A stretch of 12,365 nt of DNA from an uncultured Lachnospiraceae bacterium (GTDB taxonomy: Bacteria > Bacillota > Clostridia > Lachnospirales > Lachnospiraceae), in the NCBI GenBank assembly GCA_900554925.1, contig USJG01000061.1, positions 1 to 12,365 of the forward strand, written 5' to 3'. This document shows, in pieces, positions 5,890-12,365 of the stretch; within the stretch, counting starts at the first letter, position 1; the number at the start of each line of letters is the position of its first letter. Under the pieces are notes generated by a model. That model did no database searches. It saw only the letters and a program-made list of their open reading frames with translations, and was not told the DNA's origin. A program made the translations under genes and the position numbers.

Positions 5890-7341
5890 ATGAGATTAGA
5901 ATTTGAATATGGTCATGGCACTATGGCAGCAAATCTGCCGGATGATACGGATGTATTTATTCCGGGCGTTACAATTCCCGACCCGCCTTGTATTCCGGAG
6001 GAAGAGCTGGAGGCAAGGACTCTGGAATCCATAAGAAATCCCATGGGGATGGAACCTCTTTCAAAGCTGGTCAAAAAAGGCTCCAGGGTAACGATCGTTT
6101 TTCCTGACAGGGTAAAGGGAGGCGAGCAGCCTACCTCCCACAGGAAAATTTCCATCAAGCTTATTTTGCAGGAATTGTATGCGGCAGGGGTAGAAAAAAA
6201 AGATATTCTTCTTATCTGCTCCAATGGACTTCACCGGAAAAATACAGAGCAGGAAATAAGGGGCGTCCTTGGGGAGGAACTCTTTAACCAGTTCTGGCAC
6301 TGCGGGCAGATCATCAATCATGACAGCGAAGATTATGAGCATCTGGTAGATCTTGGAACTACCGACAGGGGCGACCCGGTTTTGATGAATAAATATGTAT
6401 ATGACAGTGATGTTGCCATCTTGATCGGCCATACCCAGGGAAATCCCTATGGCGGTTATTCAGGAGGCTATAAGCATTGTGCAACAGGCATTACCCACTG
6501 GAGGTCTATTGCTTCTCATCATGTTCCAAAGGTAATGCACCAGAAGGATTTTGTTCCGGTCAGCGGCCATTCCATGATGAGGACAAAGTTTGATGAAATT
6601 GGACAGCATATGGAAAAATGCATGGGTAAAAAGTTCTTCTGCTGTGATGCAGTGCTGGATACTTCCTCAAGACAGATTGCAATTTTCAGTGGCTATGCAA
6701 AGGAAATGCAGCCTGCCTCCTGGGAGGTTGCCGATAAGAGGACATATGTACCGTTTGCAGAGAAGAAATATGATGTTATGATTTTTGGCATGCCGCAGTT
6801 TTTCCATTACGGAGAAGGGATGGGAACCAATCCCATCATGATGCTGCAGGCAATCTCTGCACAGGTTATCCGTCATAAGAGAGTAATGAGCGACAGGTGC
6901 GTGATCATCTGTTCCTCCATCTGCAACGGATATTTCCATGATGAATTGTGGCCTTATTTAAGAGAAATGTATGATATGTTCCAGACAGACCAGATGAATA
7001 CACTGCCCGACATGAATCGTCTGGGAGAATACTTTGCAACGAACGAGGAATATATCCGCAAATACCGCTACGCCAATGCATTCCACCCCTTCCATGGATT
7101 CTCCATGATTTCCTGCGGACATATTGCTGAAATGAATACTTCTGCTATTTATATCTGTGGCGCTCAGGAGCCTGGCTATGCAAGGGGTATGGGATTAAAG
7201 ACCAGAGCCACCATAGAGGAAGCTTTGGAGGATGCAAAGAGAAAATATGTGGGAGAAAACCCGAATATTCTTGCATTGCCTCTTACCTTTAAGAAAAGCG
7301 CAGTGCATCTGATGATGAAGGATGAAGTTTATAAGGGCTGA
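5890..7341 (+). CDS. LarA-like nickel-pincer-dependent 2-hydroxyacid racemase/epimerase family protein
   Basis: This 483-residue protein belongs to the LarA (lactate racemase, DUF2088) superfamily. Seen in order: an N-terminal LPDD segment (16-19), NPMG (50-53), FPDRVKGG (71-78) where LarA has a DxTRP motif, GLHR (113-116) with the equivalent of catalytic His108, GGYSGGYK (188-195) with the lysine that carries the nickel-pincer nucleotide, and ASHH (208-211), where a histidine would ligate nickel. The second catalytic histidine of LarA (His174) aligns with Asn185; a different His lies four residues earlier at 181. It is about 60 residues longer than LarA. Known members invert 2-hydroxyacids such as lactate, malate or gluconate, so a sugar-acid substrate fits this operon. 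The cofactor makers LarB, LarC and LarE are not in the window. AAAAGGAGAG precedes the ATG; the gap from the TIM-like gene is 38 bases. Confidence 0.82.
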   Translation: MRLEFEYGHGTMAANLPDDTDVFIPGVTIPDPPCIPEEELEARTLESIRNPMGMEPLSKLVKKGSRVTIVFPDRVKGGEQPTSHRKISIKLILQELYAAGVEKKDILLICSNGLHRKNTEQEIRGVLGEELFNQFWHCGQIINHDSEDYEHLVDLGTTDRGDPVLMNKYVYDSDVAILIGHTQGNPYGGYSGGYKHCATGITHWRSIASHHVPKVMHQKDFVPVSGHSMMRTKFDEIGQHMEKCMGKKFFCCDAVLDTSSRQIAIFSGYAKEMQPASWEVADKRTYVPFAEKKYDVMIFGMPQFFHYGEGMGTNPIMMLQAISAQVIRHKRVMSDRCVIICSSICNGYFHDELWPYLREMYDMFQTDQMNTLPDMNRLGEYFATNEEYIRKYRYANAFHPFHGFSMISCGHIAEMNTSAIYICGAQEPGYARGMGLKTRATIEEALEDAKRKYVGENPNILALPLTFKKSAVHLMMKDEVYKG

Positions 7342-7374
7342 CAGCTTAAAATAAAATGAAAGGAAGGAAGAAGT

Positions 7375-8193
7375 ATGCATGAATATTATTATTACACAAA
7401 AGAAGAACTCTTAAAAAGTCCAAAGATTCCACTTATCGTTATGGAGGACAACGCCGCTGTATTCCAGTCTATTGCAGAGGAGATGGCACAGGAGATCGAG
7501 CGGAAAAACGCTTTGGGGGAAAGAACCGTGTTTATCTGTCCGGTAGGCCCTGTAGGCCAGTATCCTTATTTTGTGGATATTGTAAATGGCAGGAATATTG
7601 ATTTGAAGAATGTCTGGTTCATTAATATGGACGAATATCTCACAGATGACAAACAGTGGATCCCAAAGGAACATCGGTTAAGCTTCCGGGGATTTATGGA
7701 CAGGACAGTCTATACAAAAATAAAGCCGGAGCTGGTTATGCCGGAGAGCCAGAGGGTATTTCCTGACCCCAATAACCTTGACTATATCCCCGAATTGATT
7801 GAAAAATTAGGTGGAGTCGACATTGCATTTGGCGGCATTGGCATTAATGGCCATGTAGCCTTCAATGAACCTCAGGATGAACTGACCGGCGAGGAGTTTT
7901 TGAAGCTGAAGACAAGAGTGCTGGATATTTCCAAAGAAACCAGAGCAGTAAATTCCATTGGGGATTTAAATGGCGCACTGGATGATATGCCTCATTATTG
8001 TATAACCATCGGTATCTATGAAATATCCCACGCCCGGAAGATCAGACTGGGATGCTTCAGAGACTGGCACAGAAGCGTGGTGCGCCATGCAGCCTATGGA
8101 GAGCCTGAAGCGCATTTCCCGGTAAGCCTTTTACAGAGCCATCCGGATATTAATATTAAATTCACGGAATTTGTAGCCAATCTTCCAGAATAA
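7375..8193 (+). CDS. NagB-like deaminase/isomerase family protein with altered active site
   Basis: The 272 residues align along most of their length with glucosamine-6-phosphate deaminase, which turns glucosamine 6-phosphate into fructose 6-phosphate and ammonia. MDEY (85-88) holds the Asp72 equivalent, and GGIGINGHVAFNEP (153-166) holds His160 and Glu165. Several key positions differ from E. coli NagB: Asp141 is Asn158, the phosphate loop PTGGTP reads PVGPVG (56-61), Arg172 aligns with Ile195, and Lys208 aligns with Arg229. Loss of phosphate contacts suggests a sugar whose C6 is not phosphorylated; the enzyme may deaminate or only isomerise. It is 33 bases after the LarA-like gene and 22 before the NagA-like gene, with a GAAAGGAAGGAAG ribosome site. 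The family is clear; the gene symbol nagB is withheld because canonical activity is doubtful. Confidence 0.8.
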   Translation: MHEYYYYTKEELLKSPKIPLIVMEDNAAVFQSIAEEMAQEIERKNALGERTVFICPVGPVGQYPYFVDIVNGRNIDLKNVWFINMDEYLTDDKQWIPKEHRLSFRGFMDRTVYTKIKPELVMPESQRVFPDPNNLDYIPELIEKLGGVDIAFGGIGINGHVAFNEPQDELTGEEFLKLKTRVLDISKETRAVNSIGDLNGALDDMPHYCITIGIYEISHARKIRLGCFRDWHRSVVRHAAYGEPEAHFPVSLLQSHPDINIKFTEFVANLPE

Positions 8194-8215
8194 CGAACAG
8201 GAAAGGAATAGGGAA

Positions 8216-9364
8216 ATGGAACAATATATTATAAATGGTAAAGTATTTCTGGACGGAAGCTTTCAGGAAAAAACAATTGGAATTGAAAGCGGAAGCCTCC
8301 ACATTCTTCCCAAGGATGAGAAGATTGCGGAAGGCGCAAAGATATATGACGCGGACGGGAAAAAAGTAGTGCCTGGCTTTATCGATATACATACCCATGG
8401 TGCGGTAGGAGTGGATGTAAACGCCGCAAGCGCGGATGAACTGGGAAAGATCGGTCACTTTATGGCGACTCAGGGAACCACTTCATGGCTGTGCTCTGTA
8501 CTTACGGATACCAAAGAGCAGACTCTCTGGTGTATTGATGAATTTAAGAAACATCAGAAGAAGGAGTATGACAGCGCAAATCTCCTGGGCATTCACTTAG
8601 AAGGGCCTTTCCTGTCAACGGAATATAAGGGGGCAATGCCGGAGCATCTGCTTAAGGGAGCAGATATAGAGCTTTTAAAGGAATATCAGGAAGCGGCAGA
8701 GGGAAATATCAGGTATCTGACAGTATCGCCGGAAATTGAAGGGATCACAGATGCGATTCCAGCCATGAAGGAACTGGGGATCGTTGTGGCAATTGGCCAT
8801 TCCGGTGCGGATTATGATACTTCCATGAAAGCCATTGAAAACGGAGCAGCCTCCTGTACCCATATATTTAATGCAATGAAGCTGCTTCATCAGCATTTCC
8901 CTGCAATTATGGGTGCTGCCCTGGAATCCGACATTTATTGTGAGGCTATCTGTGACGGACGCCATCTTCATCCCGGAGTGGTGCGGCTTTTGATAAAGAC
9001 AAAGGGACTTGACAGGGTAGTGGCGATTACCGATTCCATTATGGCAGCAGGGCTTCCGGACGGAAATTATAAGCTGGGTGTAAATGATGTAGTGGTTGTG
9101 GACGGAGATGCAAAGCTGGCGTCCAACGGAGTAAGAGCGGGAAGTACCCTGACCACAGGCCAGGCGCTTAAGAATATTATGGCGTTTACAGGCCGTCCGG
9201 TTGAGGAAGTGCTGCAGCTTCTGACAGAAAATCCGGCTAAGCTGATAGGCGTCTTTGATAAGAAGGGTTCCATTGCGGAAGGGAAAGATGCCGATCTTGT
9301 TGTATTGGATGAAGATAATAATGTGGCCGATACTTTTGTTATGGGAAGACAGATAAGCAGGTGA
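8216..9364 (+). CDS. N-acetylglucosamine-6-phosphate deacetylase family protein (NagA-like)
   Basis: This 382-residue amidohydrolase has the full metal-site pattern of the NagA family: PGFIDIHTHG (53-62) with His59 and His61, HLEGPFL (127-133) with Glu129, IGHSGA (193-198) with His195, THIFNAM (215-221) with His216, CDGRHLHP (246-253) and TDSIMAAG (272-279) with catalytic Asp273. Classical NagA removes acetate from GlcNAc 6-phosphate. In that enzyme a HREPG stretch after THxxNAM gives an arginine that binds the phosphate across the dimer; here it reads HQHFPA (225-230), so the arginine is a histidine. It should be an active deacetylase, perhaps on an N-acetyl amino sugar without a 6-phosphate. 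It sits between the NagB-like gene and the aldolase gene, with AGGAAAGGAA before its ATG. Deacetylase function is likely; the exact substrate is open. Confidence 0.87.
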   Translation: MEQYIINGKVFLDGSFQEKTIGIESGSLHILPKDEKIAEGAKIYDADGKKVVPGFIDIHTHGAVGVDVNAASADELGKIGHFMATQGTTSWLCSVLTDTKEQTLWCIDEFKKHQKKEYDSANLLGIHLEGPFLSTEYKGAMPEHLLKGADIELLKEYQEAAEGNIRYLTVSPEIEGITDAIPAMKELGIVVAIGHSGADYDTSMKAIENGAASCTHIFNAMKLLHQHFPAIMGAALESDIYCEAICDGRHLHPGVVRLLIKTKGLDRVVAITDSIMAAGLPDGNYKLGVNDVVVVDGDAKLASNGVRAGSTLTTGQALKNIMAFTGRPVEEVLQLLTENPAKLIGVFDKKGSIAEGKDADLVVLDEDNNVADTFVMGRQISR

Positions 9365-9377
9365 AAGGAGATAGATT

Positions 9378-10535
9378 ATGGCATTAGTACCTTTAAGACC
9401 GTTGCTGGAGGCAACGGATAAATATCACTTTGCACAGGGCGCTTTTAATGTAAATGCAGTGGCTCAGGCAAAGGCGGTTATCGAAGTACATGAAATGTTC
9501 CGTTCAGCAGCTATTCTGCAGGGAGCAGACCTTGCAAATGGTTTTATGGGCGGAAGAAAGGATTTCCAGAATGCAACACTGGAAGATAAGAAAGCAGGAG
9601 CAAAAAATATTGCCGCGGCAGTTAAAAAGTATGGAGAAAATTCTCCCATACCGGTAGTACTTCACCTGGATCATGGTAAAAATTTTGATTCGGTAAAAGC
9701 GGCAGTTGAAGGCGGATATACCTCTGTTATGATCGATGGTTCCTCCCTTCCCTTTGAAGAAAATATGGAACTTACAAGAGAGGTTGTGAAATATGCCCAT
9801 GAAAGAGGAATTACGGTAGAAGGTGAGCTGGGGGTACTGGCAGGGGTGGAGGATCATGTGTTTTCGGCTTCCTCTACCTATACGAATCCCCTGAAGGCTG
9901 TGGAGTTTATCCGAAAGACAAAAGTAGACTGTCTTGCAATCTCCTATGGCACCATGCATGGCCCTTCCAAGGGAAAGGACGTAAAGCTGAGAAAGGAAAT
10001 TGCCATTGCCATTAAGGAATGCCTGAACCATGAAAATCTTTTCGGGGTTTTAGTATCTCATGGTTCTTCTACTGTTCCCAGGTATATTGTGGACGAGATC
10101 AATGCATTAGGCGGCGATGTACAGAACGCGTATGGAATCTCTGCTACGGAGCTTGAGCAGGCAATTCCATGCGGAATAGGAAAAATTAACGTAGATACCG
10201 ATATCCGCCTTGCAGTGACAAGAAATATGAAGGAGTTTTTTGCCAGAAATCCGGAGAAGCAAAACAGTAGCTCTATTGGAGAGATTTATGAACTGCTGGA
10301 GAAAAATAAGACGCAGGTTGATCCCAGAGTGTTCCTTACTCCTATTATGGATACCCTTATGAAGGGGACAATTCCAGATGATGATGTGGCTGCGATCACA
10401 GGCTGCATTGAAGCCGGTGTAAAGGAAGTGGTAGGAACCCTGATCGTCCGGTTTGGCTGCGTGGGAAAGGCACCGCTGGTAGAGCATGTAACCCTGGACG
10501 AGATGGCAGAAAGATATAAAAAAGCCGGAATTTAA
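9378..10535 (+). CDS. Class II (zinc) fructose-bisphosphate aldolase family protein
   Basis: This 385-residue TIM-barrel enzyme carries the class II aldolase signature. LDHG (97-100) supplies catalytic Asp98 and zinc ligand His99; SVMIDGS (116-122) follows; GELG (149-152) comes next; His194 in GTMHG and His228 in SHGSS are the other zinc ligands; and NVDTD (271-275) closes the phosphate-binding end. These enzymes cleave a ketose 1-phosphate or 1,6-bisphosphate to dihydroxyacetone phosphate and an aldehyde. The DHAP-phosphate loops are kept. It is longer than common class II enzymes (about 285-360) and carries about 70 residues after DPRVFLTP (315-322), so the acceptor end may be specialised. 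AAAGGAG lies just before the ATG, 13 bases after the NagA-like stop. It would split the product of the PFK-like kinase, and is the last enzyme gene of the operon. Confidence 0.87.
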   Translation: MALVPLRPLLEATDKYHFAQGAFNVNAVAQAKAVIEVHEMFRSAAILQGADLANGFMGGRKDFQNATLEDKKAGAKNIAAAVKKYGENSPIPVVLHLDHGKNFDSVKAAVEGGYTSVMIDGSSLPFEENMELTREVVKYAHERGITVEGELGVLAGVEDHVFSASSTYTNPLKAVEFIRKTKVDCLAISYGTMHGPSKGKDVKLRKEIAIAIKECLNHENLFGVLVSHGSSTVPRYIVDEINALGGDVQNAYGISATELEQAIPCGIGKINVDTDIRLAVTRNMKEFFARNPEKQNSSSIGEIYELLEKNKTQVDPRVFLTPIMDTLMKGTIPDDDVAAITGCIEAGVKEVVGTLIVRFGCVGKAPLVEHVTLDEMAERYKKAGI

Positions 10536-10562
10536 GGTAATTGCGGTATATGGGGTCAGGGG

Positions 10563-10588
10563 AAGTATGAAAAAATTTCATACTTTTT
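10563..10588 (+). terminator. AT-rich palindrome: weak terminator or operator
   Basis: AAGTATGAAA (10563-10572) is perfectly inverted as TTTCATACTT (10576-10585) around a three-base AAA loop, followed by TTT. As RNA it would form a ten-pair, AU-rich stem with a short U tail, so it may partly stop transcription between the aldolase and transporter genes. Equally, such symmetry 70 bases before the permease start could be a protein-binding site. It is not similar to the operator at 3707-3722. Confidence 0.5.
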
Positions 10589-10654
10589 CCGATAGGAGAT
10601 TTGCTTTAAAATGTAAATAGAATTTGCATAAAGTAAAAAAGAGAGGAAAATGCT

Positions 10655-11434
10655 ATGAAAGAAAAAAACAAAGGCGGGAAAATCCCCAATAAAGTATGGC
10701 TGCTTATTTCTTTTTTGGTAGCGATGATTTTATGGTATTTATTATCCCTGAACCCCAAGACAGCAAGAAGCTTTCCTAATGTTGTGGTTACGCTTAAATC
10801 TGTACAAACAATGATTGAAAGGGAAGTTTTCTGGAAGGATATTCAGAGCAGCCTGATTTCTGTCAGCGCTGGTTTTGCACTTGGGTTTGTGCTGTCGCTT
10901 CCCACTGCAATCCTGATGGCCTGGTATCGTCCTGTCAGAAATATCATTGAGCCATGGATTCAGTTTATCAGAAATATTCCCCCTCTGGCTTATGTTCCTC
11001 TGGTAGTTATTTCCGCCGGAGTAGGAAGAAAACCACAGATTATTGTTATTACGATCGCAACCTTCCTGATCATGACGATCACCATTTATCAAGGTGTTAT
11101 CAATATTGATGAAACATTGATCAAAGCGGCCCGGGTGCTTGGCGCAACGGATAAGGATATATTTTTACGTGTTATAGCTCCGGCTACCTTACCTTTTATC
11201 ATGACAGCAGTAAGACTTGGCGCTTCTGTTGCCCTGACAACGCTTATCGCAGCAGAGTCAACAGGCGCAAGCGCTGGTCTGGGAATGCGTATCCGTTCCC
11301 TGAACAACAGCTTTGAATCTGAACCCATGCTGCTGTATATTATCATTATCGGTATTATAGGTATTACCGTAGAAAAGGTGATCAAATTATTAGAAAGGAA
11401 GCTGACAGGATGGCAGGAGAAGAGAGAAATATAA
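10655..11434 (+). CDS. ABC transporter permease, SsuC/TauC/NitT type
   Basis: This 259-residue inner-membrane protein has about six hydrophobic segments (roughly 14-31, 66-90, 108-122, 126-147, 178-200, 224-243). The cytoplasmic EAA loop that docks the ATPase lies at about 157-178 (KAARVLGATDKDIFLRV is its core). The stretch EPWIQFIRNIPPLAYVPL (99-116) is characteristic of permeases for sulfonates, taurine, nitrate and some heterocycles, rather than the CUT1/CUT2 sugar importers. AGAGG precedes the ATG by eight bases. It follows the aldolase gene after 119 bases that contain the palindrome, and its end overlaps the ATPase gene by 25 bases. It probably works as a homodimer. The substrate is not evident; the adjacent operon suggests an acidic sugar or sulfonate. 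Confidence 0.9.
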   Translation: MKEKNKGGKIPNKVWLLISFLVAMILWYLLSLNPKTARSFPNVVVTLKSVQTMIEREVFWKDIQSSLISVSAGFALGFVLSLPTAILMAWYRPVRNIIEPWIQFIRNIPPLAYVPLVVISAGVGRKPQIIVITIATFLIMTITIYQGVINIDETLIKAARVLGATDKDIFLRVIAPATLPFIMTAVRLGASVALTTLIAAESTGASAGLGMRIRSLNNSFESEPMLLYIIIIGIIGITVEKVIKLLERKLTGWQEKREI

Positions 11435-12201
11435 AATTAAAAATTGATAATGTTAAAAAGATATATAATTCCCGTAACGGTGAGATGGTTGCCTTAAATG
11501 GAGTCAGCCTGGACATTGCCGAAAATGAATTTATCTGCGTGGTAGGTCCGTCAGGATGTGGAAAATCCACTCTTTTAAATATTATTGCCGGATTGCTGGA
11601 GCCTACTTCAGGTTCCGTGTACTGTGATGGCAAGAAGGTAGTGGGAACGGGAACGGAGAGAGGAGTTGTCTTTCAGCAGTATGCATTATTCCCATGGATG
11701 ACAGTAAAGAAAAATGTCATGTTTGGCTTGAATCTCCAGGGGATCAAAGGCAAAGAAGCAGAAGAGAGAGCTATGAAATACATAAAAATGGTACAGCTTG
11801 AGGATTTCCTTGACCATTATCCCAAAGAGCTTTCAGGCGGTATGAAGCAGAGGGTTGCCATAGCAAGAGCCTATGCGGTGAATCCGTCAGTACTGCTTAT
11901 GGATGAGCCTTTTGGCGCACTGGATGCGCAGACAAGAACACAGCTTCAGTCAGAATTGCTGGAAACATGGGAAAAAGAACAGAAGACCTGCTTCTTTATT
12001 ACCCATGATGTGGATGAGGCGATCATTCTTTCACAAAAGGTAATCATAATGAGTGCAAGACCGGGACGAATCAAAGAAATTGTAAATGTCAACATTCCAT
12101 ATCCCAGAACGCAGGAAACAAAAATGACCCCTGAATTTCTGGAATTAAAGAATCATATCTGGGGACAGGTATATCAGGAATATCTGGAAGTAAGAAAGTA
12201 A
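11410..12201 (+). CDS. ABC transporter ATP-binding protein, SsuB/TauB/NitT type
   Basis: This 263-residue nucleotide-binding subunit has all ABC motifs intact: Walker A GPSGCGKST (46-54), Q-loop VFQQYALFPW (87-96), signature LSGGMKQR (141-148), Walker B LLMDEPFGALD (162-172) and the switch histidine in THD (198-200). The LFPW Q-loop and MSARPGRI (214-221) are typical of the sulfonate/taurine/nitrate importer branch. It energises uptake by the permease encoded just upstream. The ATG at 11410 lies inside the permease gene, 25 bases before that gene's end, behind AAAGGAAG (11394-11401), which points to coupled translation of the two subunits. Nothing suggests loss of function. Confidence 0.93.
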   Translation: MAGEERNIKLKIDNVKKIYNSRNGEMVALNGVSLDIAENEFICVVGPSGCGKSTLLNIIAGLLEPTSGSVYCDGKKVVGTGTERGVVFQQYALFPWMTVKKNVMFGLNLQGIKGKEAEERAMKYIKMVQLEDFLDHYPKELSGGMKQRVAIARAYAVNPSVLLMDEPFGALDAQTRTQLQSELLETWEKEQKTCFFITHDVDEAIILSQKVIIMSARPGRIKEIVNVNIPYPRTQETKMTPEFLELKNHIWGQVYQEYLEVRK

Positions 12202-12217
12202 AAACAGATAGTTAAAC

Positions 12218-12239
12218 GGTCTGGTATTTCCAGCCTTTT
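12218..12239 (+). terminator. Weak hairpin between ATPase and binding-protein genes
   Basis: GGTCTGG (12218-12224) pairs with CCAGCC (12230-12235), with one bulged T and a five-base loop, and TTTT follows. The stem is only six pairs, so it may act as partial attenuation or as a stabilising 3' end rather than a full stop; the binding-protein gene starts 35 bases later. Confidence 0.3.
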
Positions 12240-12273
12240 ATCTATAGACAATTTATTATAAGGAGGATAAAAA

Positions 12274-12365
12274 ATGAAAAAAGTATTAAGCTTGTTATTG
12301 ACACTGGCGATGGTGGCAACATTCGTTGGCTGTGGCAGTAATCAGGAACCGGCATCAACTACAGA
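12274..12365 (+). CDS. ABC transporter substrate-binding lipoprotein (5' part only)
   Basis: Only the first 30 codons lie in the window. They encode a lipoprotein signal peptide: a short basic start (MKK), a hydrophobic core, and a lipobox FVGC whose Cys20 would be lipid-anchored, then a polar linker (GSNQEPASTT). A strong AAGGAGG (12260-12266) seven bases before the ATG suggests high expression, usual for binding proteins. Position directly after the permease and ATPase genes makes it the solute receptor of this importer. The rest runs off the right edge, so the ligand-binding domain cannot be judged. Confidence 0.85.
   Translation, partial: MKKVLSLLLTLAMVATFVGCGSNQEPASTT

Noticed and set aside
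9504..10031. Minus-strand open frame of 175 codons
   Set aside because: It is antisense to the aldolase gene, which has full family motifs over this stretch.
1..12365. Mobile element, prophage, CRISPR or tRNA/rRNA gene
   Set aside because: No transposase, integrase, repeat-spacer pattern, cloverleaf or rRNA-like stretch was seen on either strand.

Overview
The window looks like a piece of a Firmicutes chromosome, most likely a gut Clostridia of the Lachnospiraceae type. The signs are strong AGGAGG-type ribosome binding sites, very AT-rich intergenic DNA next to moderately GC-balanced genes, a clostridial-looking PurF paralog, and short-spaced catabolic genes with a lipoprotein-dependent ABC importer. 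The genus cannot be fixed from this sequence alone. I see no rRNA, tRNA, CRISPR array, insertion sequence or phage gene.

Layout. (1) 1-221 is an AT-rich leader with a good promoter pointing left, out of the window, and a weak candidate pointing right. (2) 222-1625 (+) encodes a PurF-family protein that keeps its Fe-S cysteines and PRPP loop but has lost the glutaminase nucleophile. (3) 1626-1705 is a convergent intergenic region that can fold into one long interrupted hairpin, with a small terminator-like hairpin for the minus strand. (4) 1706-3650 (-) is a two-gene unit: a LacI-family regulator followed by an aldose 1-epimerase-like gene. (5) 3651-3812 is a divergent control region with a PurR/LacI-type operator lying on the -35 box of the regulator promoter. 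(6) 3813-10535 (+) is a tight six-gene catabolic operon: phosphofructokinase-like, triosephosphate isomerase-like, LarA-like, NagB-like, NagA-like and class II aldolase. (7) 10655-12365 (+) is an ABC importer of the SsuABC/TauABC/NitT type: permease, ATPase and the first 30 residues of the binding lipoprotein.

How the genes may work together. In pathway order the operon carries deacetylase, deaminase/isomerase, sugar-phosphate kinase, aldolase and triose isomerase. This is a full copy of the route from N-acetylhexosamine to trioses, plus a nickel-pincer 2-hydroxyacid epimerase homolog. No sugar kinase or PTS that would put a phosphate on C6 is visible. In the NagA-, NagB- and TIM-like proteins, residues that bind the distal phosphate in the classical enzymes appear changed by eye alignment, while the general catalytic framework is mostly kept. 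The kinase and aldolase, which handle the C1 phosphate, keep their core motifs. My leading inference is a dedicated pathway for an amino sugar with another acidic group at C6. The best candidate is an N-acetylhexosaminuronic acid, whose C5-C6 unit is itself a 2-hydroxyacid that a LarA-type enzyme could epimerise. A C6-sulfonated amino sugar is the main alternative, suggested by the transporter family. The substrate is not proven by anything in the sequence.
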